The notes beneath the pieces were generated by a model, which made no database searches, was not told the origin of the DNA, and was given only the letters and a program-made list of their open reading frames with translations. From positions 1-60,629 of the forward strand of contig NZ_KQ410746.1 in NCBI RefSeq assembly GCF_001262505.1: a stretch of DNA of 60,629 bases, given 5' to 3'. Origin of the DNA: Shinella sp. SUS2. GTDB lineage: Bacteria; Pseudomonadota; Alphaproteobacteria; Rhizobiales; Rhizobiaceae. Shown here piece by piece: positions 32,848-41,596 of this stretch. Both the position numbers and the translations under genes were made by a program. Within the stretch, counting starts at the first letter, position 1. Every line of letters starts with the position of its first letter.

Positions 32848-33004
32848 GTCAGTCCTCTCTTGGCGTTTCAGGCTTCAATCGCCACTGTTCCCGGCGGTCC
32901 CTTTCGGGTCTCGTTCCACCGGAGGGCTTCGGGCTTGCTACCGGCTCTGGCCTATCGGCTCCTCCGGCTTCTGCCACTCGCGGCGCTCCCCGCTCGGATG
33001 CGGA

Positions 33005-33427
33005 TTACTTCTTCGGCGTGGTCTTCGTCTTGGCCTCTTCCGCCGCGGCGGTCAGTTCCGCGACCTTGCCGTTGGCAGCTTCAAGCTCCTTGCGGAGCGC
33101 GAAGATCTGTTCCTGCGGCTCCTTCAGGGCCTTGGTAACCGCCTCGTCCAGCTTTTCGGCGACCTGGTCGGAGACGGCCTTGGCGAACTTGACCTGAAGC
33201 TCCTCGGACACGATCTTCACGCGGGCTTCGACGGCCGCTTCGATATCGCCGCCGTCGACCTTGACGCCGTCGCGCGCAACCGGCTGCACGATGAAGGACG
33301 GGTCGGCGCGGAACGCGTCCAGCTCCGCCTCGCTCCAGCGGTCCTTGCCATAGATGGCCGAAGCGGGATGTTCGATGCCGTTCCGGCGCATGCCGGGTTT
33401 CGTGCAAATGATCTGGATATGCGACAT
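33005..33427 (-). CDS. Mu-like prophage HI1506-related protein
   Basis: 140 aa from the ATG preceded by GAAGGAG. The N-terminal 50 residues (IQIICTKPGMRRNGIEHPAS, then WSEAELDAFRADPSFIVQP) follow the pattern of FluMu HI1506, a small gene found next to the capsid gene in Mu relatives. The C-terminal two thirds are a predicted coiled coil (ELEAANGKVAELTAAAEEAK) with a lysine-rich tail. Function is unknown; a head-completion role is likely by position. Confidence 0.75.
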   Translation of the reverse strand: MSHIQIICTKPGMRRNGIEHPASAIYGKDRWSEAELDAFRADPSFIVQPVARDGVKVDGGDIEAAVEARVKIVSEELQVKFAKAVSDQVAEKLDEAVTKALKEPQEQIFALRKELEAANGKVAELTAAAEEAKTKTTPKK

Positions 33428-33440
33428 GCTTTTCTCCTTC

Positions 33441-33530
33441 GGGACTTGCCGGAGCCGCACGCATGCGGTTCGGGAAAGTCCCGCCCGACCTTGGGAGACG
33501 CCGGGCGGGGAGCGGCCGGAAGACGGCCGC
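33441..33530 (-). promoter_or_regulatory. Paired hairpins between the capsid gene and the HI1506-like gene
   Basis: The first is a long imperfect stem with outer arms GGGACTT/AAGTCCC (33441-33447, 33476-33482) and inner arms CCGCA/TGCGG (33455-33459, 33464-33468). The second is GCGGCCG-GAAGA-CGGCCGC at 33512-33530. They lie directly downstream of the major capsid gene in the minus-strand transcript. They may stabilise the capsid mRNA or reduce read-through, giving more capsid than downstream products. Confidence 0.5.
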
Positions 33531-33549
33531 CCGATCGGGCAAAGGCCTG

Positions 33550-34443
33550 TCAGGTCAGATACGGGATCTCGACGACTTCGCAGGTGCCCCTCCAGATGTT
33601 GCTCTCGCCGCCATTCACCAGCTCGGCGTTGAGCAGCTTGCGGGCGGTCGGGGCGAGCGACGGGGGAACGAGCAGCTTGGTCGGGCGGATGTTGATGATC
33701 TCGCCGGAACGCTTGCGCAGCGACTGCATCGCCGTGCGGGCCGCCGCGAAGTTCGCTTCGTCGAGGGTGGCCTTCGACTTGTAGGCGAGCTGCCACAGGC
33801 CATAGCCCGAATTGCAGCGGCCATCGACACCCCAGACGAACTCGCTGCGCCAGAAGACGTTCGCATCCTTCTCGTCCTGGAACGAGACGAGCTTGAACTC
33901 CTTGCGCTTCTGGAACACGAGCGGCTTCACGACCTGGCTGTCATCGATCAGATACCAGGCCGCGCCGGCGCCCGACTGAAAGTTCGAGACCGAGATCGTG
34001 TTGCCCTGCTCGTTAAAGCCGGGATGATCGGTATCGAAGAAATACTGGCCGTCATAGCAGACGGTCGTGTCGCCGTTCTTCAGCAGCGGGAAGACGAGAA
34101 GGTCGGGGAACTGCGCGACGTCCTGGCCGATCTGGCCGGCGACAGGGCTGTAGATGCCAAGATTGTCGTCCTCGATGTTCTTGCGCGGGATCGCGATCGT
34201 CTTTTCGAACTCGCGGTTGCGGATGACATAGGTCTGAGCGCCGAGACGGTGCACGAGACGCTCGCCGACCCATTCGCGGATGCCGGGCATGTCGTCGAGG
34301 CGCGGATATTCGTTCTGCGCCGTGGTCGAGGTCACCGTCATCGCGACGGTGTTGTAATAGGTCTGCGCGGACGCAAAACGCGTGTTGAACAGCGTCGAAA
34401 GCGACGTGTAGATCCCGCGCAGGGTGGCTGCATTAATGTCCAT
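33550..34443 (-). CDS. Major capsid protein (Mu gpT-like)
   Basis: 297 aa. The sequence from LRGIYTSLSTLFNTRFASAQTYY to FFDTDHPGF and GLWQLAYKSKATLDEANFAAART agrees with the Mu gpT major head subunit family, which has the HK97 fold. KLLVPPSLAPTARKLLNAELVN near the C-terminus is especially conserved. It is followed by two strong hairpins, consistent with the high expression a capsid gene needs. Confidence 0.95.
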   Translation of the reverse strand: MDINAATLRGIYTSLSTLFNTRFASAQTYYNTVAMTVTSTTAQNEYPRLDDMPGIREWVGERLVHRLGAQTYVIRNREFEKTIAIPRKNIEDDNLGIYSPVAGQIGQDVAQFPDLLVFPLLKNGDTTVCYDGQYFFDTDHPGFNEQGNTISVSNFQSGAGAAWYLIDDSQVVKPLVFQKRKEFKLVSFQDEKDANVFWRSEFVWGVDGRCNSGYGLWQLAYKSKATLDEANFAAARTAMQSLRKRSGEIINIRPTKLLVPPSLAPTARKLLNAELVNGGESNIWRGTCEVVEIPYLT

Positions 34444-34454
34444 TCGAAGGCTCC

Positions 34455-34844
34455 TTAAAGCGTCTTCAGCCAGACACCGTCTGCATCCACGGCGTCGATC
34501 GTGCCGATCTGCAGATTGGTCGAGGCCGTGAGGGTGAAGGTATCGTCGGCCGTCATGTAGACGGCGGCCTGGATGTTGGCGGCCGTGGCACCGGCGAGCG
34601 GAATGCGGAAGACGCCCTTCTTGACGCGGACACGCTGCGCGCCCGCGGCGCCGCCACGATTGTCCACCCGCTCGGCGGCAAAGCCGACGAGCTTGACCGC
34701 ATTGACATGTCCGGCGGGAACGGCAACGCCGGCGGCCGTGACGCCGATGCCGGCGCGGCCATAATAGAGTGTGTCGGCGAGCGCCGGGAATTCGTAGGTG
34801 ACGCCCTGGCGCTCGGTGTAGTCGAGGTCGTTCGACGCGGCCAT
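34455..34844 (-). CDS. Capsid-associated small protein (cement/decoration type)
   Basis: 129 aa, mostly beta with many Val, Ala and Gly residues (GVAVPAGHVNAVKLVGFAAE, GATAANIQAAVYMTADDTF). A small beta-rich gene between the protease/scaffold and capsid genes is usually a DUF2190-like capsid cement protein or Mu gp33 equivalent. The call rests on position and composition. Confidence 0.6.
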   Translation of the reverse strand: MAASNDLDYTERQGVTYEFPALADTLYYGRAGIGVTAAGVAVPAGHVNAVKLVGFAAERVDNRGGAAGAQRVRVKKGVFRIPLAGATAANIQAAVYMTADDTFTLTASTNLQIGTIDAVDADGVWLKTL

Positions 34845-34845
34845 A

Positions 34846-35889
34846 TTACTGATCCTTCCCGTTGAGGGCCTTGGCGGTTTCCGCGTAGGCCTTTTCCTCG
34901 ACGCCCATCATCGAGCGCACCTGGTCCTCTTCGGCCGCGATGACCTGACCGCTCTCCGGAACCTTGCGGCCGCCGAGACCGCCGGCATTGAGCGAGACGA
35001 GATGCTTGATCTCGGTCTCGACCTCGGCCGGGGCCTTCATGTGGCGGGCGATCATGTGGTCGCGCAGCGCCGGCACGATCTTGCCGGCCTGGATGGCGCC
35101 ATCGATGGCGGCCTCGGCCTTCTCGCGGGCGGTGCTGGTGGCGAGCGTCGAGATTTGCGACTGAAGCGAGACGATCTGCGCCTTGAGGTCGGCGTTCTCG
35201 GTTTCGGCGGCCGAGGGCGAAGGCGTGCCGCGCGACTGGACGGCCTTCACCAGATCGTCAGCGCCGGTTTCCTTGGCGACACCGGCCGCCTCGGCGATGC
35301 GGGCGATGGTGGCGGCGTGTCCGCTGGAGGCGGAATGCGCGGCCTTGACGGCATCGACAATGGCCGCTTCGTCTGCGGTCTCGGGAAGGCCAAGCGCCTT
35401 CCGAAGCTCTTCAAGCATCGGTTGATCCTCGTTTCTGGTGTGAAGGGATTTCAGGAAAGGCAGGTTCGGATCGTTGGTCAGCGCCACGCGCTCGATGCCG
35501 CTGATCCGGTAGGGCTTGCTGCGCGAATGCAGGAAGACGGGCGAGATGAAGCCGTAGTCCTTGCCCTTCACCAGGGCGCGGCCGGTTTCCGTCCATTCGA
35601 CCTTGCCCCACAGACCATCGCCGCGCGCCTGAAGCTCGACGATCCAGCCGCGCGCGGGCGACGGATGACCGGCCTTGCCGGCGAGGTCGATGGAGTGGTT
35701 CTCATCGACCGGGAGCCTGCGGCCCGCCGCCTGGAAACGCGATACCAGTGCGCCCGCGTCCGGAGCCTCATAGGGTCCGCGACCATCCGCACCGGCAAAC
35801 GATGTTGCCGGCAGGAGTTGAAGCCACTCCGGCGCGTCGGCGCCAGCGGCATTGAGGGCGAGAGTGTGGGTTCCAAGCATGTTCGACAT
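34846..35889 (-). CDS. Phage protease/scaffold protein (Mu gpI-like)
   Basis: 347 aa from the ATG at 35889. In-frame ATGs at 35934 and 35925 lie inside the repeated 31-bp element and are less likely starts. The N-terminal half is the Mu protease I domain (GWIVELQARGDGLWGKVEWTE, GFISPVFLHS); the C-terminal half is a helical scaffold (ETENADLKAQIVSLQSQIS). The protease cuts the scaffold during head maturation. No ribosome binding site is visible; the palindromic element is exactly 26 bp upstream. Confidence 0.88.
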   Translation of the reverse strand: MSNMLGTHTLALNAAGADAPEWLQLLPATSFAGADGRGPYEAPDAGALVSRFQAAGRRLPVDENHSIDLAGKAGHPSPARGWIVELQARGDGLWGKVEWTETGRALVKGKDYGFISPVFLHSRSKPYRISGIERVALTNDPNLPFLKSLHTRNEDQPMLEELRKALGLPETADEAAIVDAVKAAHSASSGHAATIARIAEAAGVAKETGADDLVKAVQSRGTPSPSAAETENADLKAQIVSLQSQISTLATSTAREKAEAAIDGAIQAGKIVPALRDHMIARHMKAPAEVETEIKHLVSLNAGGLGGRKVPESGQVIAAEEDQVRSMMGVEEKAYAETAKALNGKDQ

Positions 35890-35915
35890 GGCGGGAAAGT
35901 GCCACGTCGCGAACG

Positions 35916-35946
35916 GCCCGTTCATGCCCGCCATGGCGGGCGGCAG
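35916..35946 (-). promoter_or_regulatory. 31-bp palindromic late-gene element, copy B
   Basis: Identical over 31 bases to 23,153-23,183, with the palindrome GCCCGCCATGGCGGGC in the centre. It lies between the gpG-like and protease/scaffold genes, ending 26 bp before the ATG at 35889. In Mu the late promoter PI lies upstream of gene I, which encodes the same protease. This position supports the late-promoter reading. Confidence 0.62.
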
Positions 35947-35952
35947 AAGATG

Positions 35953-36459
35953 TCAGGGGGAAGACGGGACGTACCGTTCGAGGAAATCGAAGATCGTCTC
36001 GGCGATCATGGTCTCGTCGTCACTGGAGATACCAAGGAAAGGACGGGCCGGCAAGGTGACACTGGCGACGGTGACGAGGGCATCGCCGATGAAAAATCGC
36101 AGATGCGAGGCGCTCTTCGGCTTGATCGTTCCGCCGAACTGATGGATCGCGGCGTAGGGCACGTTCGTCCCGACGCGAACTTCCGTCGCGCCGGCGCGAG
36201 AATTGATGCTGTCGCGAAGCCGGCCGCTTTCCGTCAGAATGCGCGTGTTGCGCTTCGTCGCGGCATAATCGGTATTGAGCGCGCGCCACGCCGCACCATC
36301 AGGATCGGTTTGCGTCACGAAGCGCATGTGCGTCGATGCGACAAGACCCTTGCCGATGTCCGCCATGACCGGCGTCGTGTTGTCCATCACCCGTTCGAGC
36401 TGCTGGAACCCGCGCAGCGCCGAGCCCGACAGAGTGATGGAGATCGACGCCCCGCTCAT
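35953..36459 (-). CDS. Phage virion morphogenesis protein (Mu gpG-like)
   Basis: 168 aa. The motif THMRFVTQTDPDGAAWRAL, then TRILTESGRLRDSI and YAAIHQFGGTI with ARPFLGIS, is the signature of the phage virion morphogenesis family (Mu gpG). It acts in tail and head completion. The start overlaps the gpF-like gene by 4 bp (ATGA). Confidence 0.92.
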   Translation of the reverse strand: MSGASISITLSGSALRGFQQLERVMDNTTPVMADIGKGLVASTHMRFVTQTDPDGAAWRALNTDYAATKRNTRILTESGRLRDSINSRAGATEVRVGTNVPYAAIHQFGGTIKPKSASHLRFFIGDALVTVASVTLPARPFLGISSDDETMIAETIFDFLERYVPSSP

Positions 36460-37538
36460 GTCTTCACCCGCCGCTTAACGGGCCGAACGTCCAGAAGCTT
36501 CAGGTGGCTGCGGGCAGTGCGGCCGCTGCCCGTCCGGACGATATCGACCCGCGCTCGGTAGGTCCGCCCCTCATACTCGCCGACGAACGCCCACCCGCCA
36601 TCCGCTTCCTTAACGAGATCGCCATGCTTGACCAGCCATCGCGGTATCACGCCCAGTTCGGCCGGCGTGGCGAGCGTGCCCTTGTCGAGGCCGCGGATCG
36701 TCTCGGCCTCCAGGCGGATCTCCGCTCCCGCGGCAACATCGAGCACGGCCGCTTGCGCCTTCGGCACCACGGCGACGGGCGTCCAGCTGCCATCCGGCCA
36801 TTTGCCGCGCAGCGCCGAGACCACGAAGGCGGCGACCGTCGCTTCGTCGGCGCTGACAGGCTTTGGCCCCGGCGCGGTCTGCTGAAGCCACGCCTGGCCG
36901 GGATTGTAGGCGAAGGAAGGATCGACGCCGAGCGGCTGGTCCGTGCCGAGTTGGTCGAGATCGGGCGCGCGATCGGGGCCGGTCTTGCCCTTGCGGCGAA
37001 GACCAGGCCGCGAGACCGGCGTGACGAAGCAGCCGCAGCCGAACCCGTTCGGCGGATACATGACGCTCCAGGCCGGATCGTCGGCGGCAAGGCAGAGCCC
37101 GTCCCAGGCTTTGTGCTGAAGGCGCGGATGGATCGCGCCCGAGTGGTTGTATTGCCAGAAGGGAAAGGTGGCGAGCGTGTCCGGCGCGGTCAGCTGCGCA
37201 TAGCGACCGGCCGCATAGGCCGTGCGCATGTTCGTCTCGAATATCGTGCGCGTCCGCCAGCCGCGCTCGCCGCGATAACTCCAGCCGTGCTTCTTCACGA
37301 TGGCGTCGAAATCATCCTGAAACGTTTTGAGCGTGGTGCCGTCCGTCGCGGCCTTCAGGATTGCCGCCTGAAAGTCGTCGACGATGGCCTTGCTGTTCGC
37401 CCCGGCCACCATAAACATCTTGGAATGGGCGCCATCCCAGACCTCGCGCCAACTCTTCGTCGGCACGGCCGTCTTCTGGCGAAGGAAGGCGATCGCTTCG
37501 TCAAACGGCAAGTCGATCGCGCCGAGCGTCGTCGTCAT
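36456..37538 (-). CDS. Minor head protein (Mu gpF-like)
   Basis: 360 aa from the ATG at 37538; an ATG at 37595 would add 19 residues but lacks a ribosome binding site. The core HPRLQHKAWDGLCLAADDP followed by YPPNGFGCGCFVTPVS is the strongly conserved Mu F domain. The rest includes TIFETNMRTAYAAGRYAQL. The protein is a minor capsid component associated with the portal. The prophage midpoint falls within this gene. Confidence 0.9.
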   Translation of the reverse strand: MTTTLGAIDLPFDEAIAFLRQKTAVPTKSWREVWDGAHSKMFMVAGANSKAIVDDFQAAILKAATDGTTLKTFQDDFDAIVKKHGWSYRGERGWRTRTIFETNMRTAYAAGRYAQLTAPDTLATFPFWQYNHSGAIHPRLQHKAWDGLCLAADDPAWSVMYPPNGFGCGCFVTPVSRPGLRRKGKTGPDRAPDLDQLGTDQPLGVDPSFAYNPGQAWLQQTAPGPKPVSADEATVAAFVVSALRGKWPDGSWTPVAVVPKAQAAVLDVAAGAEIRLEAETIRGLDKGTLATPAELGVIPRWLVKHGDLVKEADGGWAFVGEYEGRTYRARVDIVRTGSGRTARSHLKLLDVRPVKRRVKT

Positions 37539-37656
37539 GCTCGCCCGCCTCGCGCCTTCGAATTTGAAGCTGTTTTGAAGCCCGTGGACGCGCATTCGGG
37601 GTCTGGCACGCGCAACCGCCCATCCGAAGCGCCTGACGGCGTCCTGTGCGCCGCTG
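37539..37656. promoter_or_regulatory. Non-coding gap near the prophage midpoint with tandem TTGAAG motif
   Basis: A 118-bp gap interrupts an otherwise tightly packed late operon, about 200 bp from the exact midpoint of the prophage (37,354). At 37564-37584 it contains TTGAAG-N5-TTGAAGCCCG. The same tandem is at 56986-57006, in the prophage left end, matching at 18 of 21 positions. Mu has a strong gyrase site at the centre of its genome, so a function in end synapsis is possible but unproven. Confidence 0.4.
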
Positions 37657-39285
37657 TCACGACCGTCCCGCCATGTCGTCGATCAGGGCTGCCTGGCCTG
37701 CAAGATGGGCGAGCGCCATGGCCCGCGACATCGCCTCGGCAAGATCGTCGGGCGAAAGCTGAAGGCGGGCAAGCCGGTCGGCCGCATCCCGCAAATCGCT
37801 CGCCGCCATCAGCTCCTTGCGCACGTCGTCGATCAGCCCACCCATCGCGCCCGCCGCATCCTCCTCCAGCCGGGCAACCATGCGGTCCACGATCTCGTCG
37901 CCCTCTCCGCGTGCATGCAGCGAGCCGATCAGCCGCGACACATGAAGAGTGCGTTCCTTCGTGTCCTTCCTCAGCTGGGCGCGCATGCCCTTGCCGGCAG
38001 CCGGCGGCATGTCGGGGTCTTCGAGTGTGTCCGGCGTCGAGTGCGCTTTCCCGCCGATCAGATCATCGCCGTCCTTTGGCGCCGGAATGCCCATGCGATC
38101 ACGCATATAGCTGGCGCTCGCCGTCAGCCCCTGCGGCGCGAGCTTGGCAAAAGCGTTGGCAAACTGTTCGAGCGGCACTTCGTCCGGACGGCCGATATGG
38201 GTGGTCGGATAGGCGTCCTGCGGGCCGAAGTTGAAGGCGACGATGTTCGGAATGATCTGCTCGTTCGCCGTGCCCGCGACATCGGCCGCGTCCGCCCTTT
38301 CGATATCCTCCTGCACCAGGCGATGCTCCTGGCTGACGGCGTGACCGCCGGAAACCGCGTCCGTCGTCGTCGTCTGGCCGAGCACCAGCTTCGATATCTG
38401 CCGGTCCAGCCAGTCGGCGCGCCGTTCGAACATGTCGGTTGAGCTGCTCTTCGAGCCGACCTCGTGGAACTCGATCAGCATCTCTCGCGGCACGATCGCG
38501 GCGCAATCGCCGGCAATTCCGGTGACGGCACGCCACAGAACGTCCTTCTCCGCCTCCGTCGCGCCGCGGCCGTATTTACCGATCCGGATCGGCTGGCCGT
38601 AGTTCTGCACGAAGATCGCCCAATCCTTCGTGGTGAAGGACTTGAACATCCAGGCCCAGAGCGCCACGCGAGCAACGCCGCTGCGGATCGTCAGGCCGGA
38701 CTTCGTCTTGTGCCGATGGACGGCGAACTTGTGCGCCGGCAGAGGCACGCCTGTAACGCCCTCGCGAAGCAGGACGGTCTCGCCGTCGTCCGGATCGAAG
38801 GTGAACCAGCGTTGCGTGCGCCAGATGAGCTTGCGCGGCAGGAGCCGCCCGCCCTGGGCCTGCCAGTCGATCTCCATGATGGAGATGCCCTTGCCGATCG
38901 CATCGAGCATGTCGAAAAGGGCGGCGCGGAGCACGCCCGTATCGAGCCAGGCCTGGATGAGCTCGGCGTGTTTCTTGTGCTCGGGACTGTCGGACGCTGC
39001 CTTCACGGTGATCGGCAGCTGCGCCACCGATCGCTTGCGCGTGGCCATGACGGCCGCATAGTGCAGGTCGCGCTCCTCGATGTCTTCGGCCAGCTCGAAA
39101 TAGGCCTCCGGCTCCCCCTGCGCCGCCGCGCGCAGGATCGATGCCAGGCGCTGCGGCGTGAGGCCCTCGGCCGGATGCCCGGAAATCACCTGACGCACGC
39201 CGCCGATCTTCGGCCCGGCGACCATCTCCTTCAGGCTGGTCGAGTTGACGAGGTGGTTCATCCAGTCGCGCAGGGATGCCATCAC
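37657..39285 (-). CDS. Portal protein (DUF935, Mu gp29-like)
   Basis: 542 aa. RLASILRAAAQGEPEAYFELAEDIEERDLHYAAVMATRKRSV is the hallmark of the DUF935 portal family, followed by GKGISIMEIDWQ, RWFTFDP and HRHKTKSGLTIRSGV. The dodecameric portal forms the DNA entry channel. The C-terminal helical part (EEDAAGAMGGLIDDVRKEL) is also typical. It overlaps the terminase gene by 4 bp. Confidence 0.93.
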   Translation of the reverse strand: MMASLRDWMNHLVNSTSLKEMVAGPKIGGVRQVISGHPAEGLTPQRLASILRAAAQGEPEAYFELAEDIEERDLHYAAVMATRKRSVAQLPITVKAASDSPEHKKHAELIQAWLDTGVLRAALFDMLDAIGKGISIMEIDWQAQGGRLLPRKLIWRTQRWFTFDPDDGETVLLREGVTGVPLPAHKFAVHRHKTKSGLTIRSGVARVALWAWMFKSFTTKDWAIFVQNYGQPIRIGKYGRGATEAEKDVLWRAVTGIAGDCAAIVPREMLIEFHEVGSKSSSTDMFERRADWLDRQISKLVLGQTTTTDAVSGGHAVSQEHRLVQEDIERADAADVAGTANEQIIPNIVAFNFGPQDAYPTTHIGRPDEVPLEQFANAFAKLAPQGLTASASYMRDRMGIPAPKDGDDLIGGKAHSTPDTLEDPDMPPAAGKGMRAQLRKDTKERTLHVSRLIGSLHARGEGDEIVDRMVARLEEDAAGAMGGLIDDVRKELMAASDLRDAADRLARLQLSPDDLAEAMSRAMALAHLAGQAALIDDMAGRS

Positions 39286-40961
39286 AGTGATCCTCTGAGG
39301 TAAACATCGACCGATCGGCCGCGGCCATCGTCATCGAGCGGCGGGCCGCCGTTGTGGCCAGCGCCGCTCGATGACGCCGTCTTCCGTGCCGTTTCGTATT
39401 CGTAGGCGATAGCCTCCTGCGTCGAGGCGAACCACGCGAGCGCCCCGGCCGGCGCGGTGTCGCCATGCCGGTCATAGCCATCCGCCCCCTTGGTCGAATG
39501 CTCGTCTGGAACCTTGATGATACCGTTGACGTAGGCGAGCGCCTGGTGGTCCGCCAGCACGTCGGCGTCGAATGGCAACAAGAGGCTCTTGTCGGTGAAC
39601 GCCTCGATATAGGCGGGCATGTTGAGGGCGTACCATTTGGCCGAGAGCATGACTTCATGGATGCACTCGCCCCAGCGCTGGCGCGCCTTCTCCGCCAGGT
39701 ACTGGCCGTTGCCGCGCGCATCGAGAGCGCCGCCGACAAGACGCGGCAAGAGATCGCCTATGAAGAAAAGGATGTCACGCTGCTGGTCGAACGGGATGTT
39801 CTTCAGCTCGACAACCAGGCGTGCGCGACGGATGAGGTCCGCGCCGATCTCGAAGATGACGATGGCCGTCTTGTCGCCGGATCGCGCAAAGTCTTCGCCG
39901 AAGCAGTGCTCGCGCTCGCGATCGAGGCTGCTTAAAAGCGGCCTCAAAACCCCTTCACAGAATTCGTTCGCCTGTTCCTCGCGCTCGAAATCTTCAAGGT
40001 TCTTGAAGTCGTCGGGCCGGTCCCAGCGCACGACGGCCGGAAGGTCACGCGACATGCAGCTTTCGATCAGCACGCGCGTGAGCGCCGCGCCCTCCGCCTC
40101 GGCCGGGATGGCGTCCAGCTCCTGCTTCATCTTGGCGGTGCGGCTGCCGTACGATTTGCGGATTTTAGCTTCCCATGCAGCCTCCTTCTCCGCCGTCCAC
40201 TCCTCGCCCTTGATCAGGCAAACGCGCTTGAAAAGACCATTCTTGACGGCGTCGCCGAAGCTGTAGGTATGGATGTTGAAGCCGTTCTTCCCAACGACAC
40301 CCTCCTTGATGAACTCATTGAAGGCGCTGCTGATGCCATTGTGCGATGAGATGACGCGGATTTTGCCGCCCCAGATGAGCAGCGCGTTTACGGCGTCGAT
40401 GACATCGTGAACATTGCGGTGGAACGCCGCTTCGTCGATGCAGACGACGCCCTGAAGACCGCGGATGTTCTCAGGACGGGAGGACAGCGCCTCGATGCGG
40501 AAGCCGGAAGCGAACCGAATGATATAGCTGGAAATCGCCTGCGTGGTGCCGTCTGCTTTCAGATCGAAGAATATGCCGTCTTCAATCGTCACCATTTCTT
40601 TCGCAACGACCTTGGCAAAGTGCGCAGCGTAGCCGATGAACTCCCGGCCCTTGGGTTTGCTGTCGGGGATGTAAAAGCAATTCTGCCCGCCGGCAGATCT
40701 TTTTGCAGCTGCGATCAAGGTGTGGTCGAGCGCCTCGACGAAGGTGATCCCGGTGCGCCGTCCTTTGGCGCAGCCCTTAAGATCACTGTCGTCTGCGATC
40801 CATAGCTTCTGGTGCTCCATAAGCACGCCATCAGCGAGCGGGTCCAAGTCCTCGGGAATGTCTGCGCCCCGAAGCAACCCCTCCAGGACCGCGTTCGGGT
40901 CGCGTGACAGCACAGGCGGATCGACCCACTGGCTTGACGTGAGGGAGGTAATGTCAGGCAT
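39282..40961 (-). CDS. Large terminase subunit (Mu gp28-like)
   Basis: 559 aa. The ATPase has a Walker A-like KGRRTGIT at residues 66-73 and Walker B GVVCIDEAAF near 170. The nuclease domain shows FGEDFARSGDKTAIVI near residue 355 and the later DARGNGQY. It packages phage DNA by the headful mechanism with flanking host DNA as in Mu. It overlaps the DUF3486 gene by 8 bp. Confidence 0.93.
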   Translation of the reverse strand: MPDITSLTSSQWVDPPVLSRDPNAVLEGLLRGADIPEDLDPLADGVLMEHQKLWIADDSDLKGCAKGRRTGITFVEALDHTLIAAAKRSAGGQNCFYIPDSKPKGREFIGYAAHFAKVVAKEMVTIEDGIFFDLKADGTTQAISSYIIRFASGFRIEALSSRPENIRGLQGVVCIDEAAFHRNVHDVIDAVNALLIWGGKIRVISSHNGISSAFNEFIKEGVVGKNGFNIHTYSFGDAVKNGLFKRVCLIKGEEWTAEKEAAWEAKIRKSYGSRTAKMKQELDAIPAEAEGAALTRVLIESCMSRDLPAVVRWDRPDDFKNLEDFEREEQANEFCEGVLRPLLSSLDREREHCFGEDFARSGDKTAIVIFEIGADLIRRARLVVELKNIPFDQQRDILFFIGDLLPRLVGGALDARGNGQYLAEKARQRWGECIHEVMLSAKWYALNMPAYIEAFTDKSLLLPFDADVLADHQALAYVNGIIKVPDEHSTKGADGYDRHGDTAPAGALAWFASTQEAIAYEYETARKTASSSGAGHNGGPPLDDDGRGRSVDVYLRGSL

Positions 40962-41592
40962 CGGACTTGGGCTTCGGCTTGTGTTCCGGGCGCACGCCCA
41001 GGAAGTCGCGGCGAGCGCGAGCGATCGCTTCAGCAGAAATGCCGGGTTCGCGCGAAAGTGTGTCCAGTGCGCTGTCGGCCTTGGCCTTCATATCCTCTTC
41101 GACCTTCCGCAGTTTTGCTTCTGCTTCGAGCTTCAGGCGACGATTGGAACTGCTCACCTGGGCGGCCGAGGCGGCGCGCAGCGCGTTCGCCAGTTCCATC
41201 GCACCCTTAGGGCTGAGGCCAGCCTCGCCACTGCTCTGGAGCACTTCAAAGATAAGGGTCTTGATCGCTTCTGCCGCGATCAAGGTGAGATCGTCGGATC
41301 CCGACGCGTCCATCCGTTCGGAGAGCGTGGCGGCAATTTCGCGGGTCTGCTCAAGCCGGCGCGACACCATGGCGAGCCGAAGAGAGTAGCGGTTGAAAGC
41401 CGAAAAAGAAGGAATGTCGAATGCAAGGCCCTGCTCGCCCTGAAGGGCGATGAGCTTCTGTTTGAACTCGCTGTAGATGTCGACCTGCGTACGTTCGCGA
41501 TCGGCAAGCGACTGAGCTGCCCAACTGACGATGCCGTCGCATTCTTCCGGCAACTGGTCTATTGCCGTGAGGCGGCCGCGTCCCTTCGACAT
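40954..41592 (-). CDS. Small terminase-like protein (DUF3486, Mu gp27-like)
   Basis: 212 aa, start taken at the ATG giving the typical SKGRGRLTAIDQLPEECDGIV opening. This matches DUF3486, the gp27 family. Members have an N-terminal helix-turn-helix followed by a long helical part (NRRLKLEAEAKLRKVEEDMKA) and are thought to be the small terminase subunit that recognises the phage end. It overlaps the terminase gene. Confidence 0.88.
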   Translation of the reverse strand: MSKGRGRLTAIDQLPEECDGIVSWAAQSLADRERTQVDIYSEFKQKLIALQGEQGLAFDIPSFSAFNRYSLRLAMVSRRLEQTREIAATLSERMDASGSDDLTLIAAEAIKTLIFEVLQSSGEAGLSPKGAMELANALRAASAAQVSSSNRRLKLEAEAKLRKVEEDMKAKADSALDTLSREPGISAEAIARARRDFLGVRPEHKPKPKSDA

Positions 41593-41596
41593 CCTG

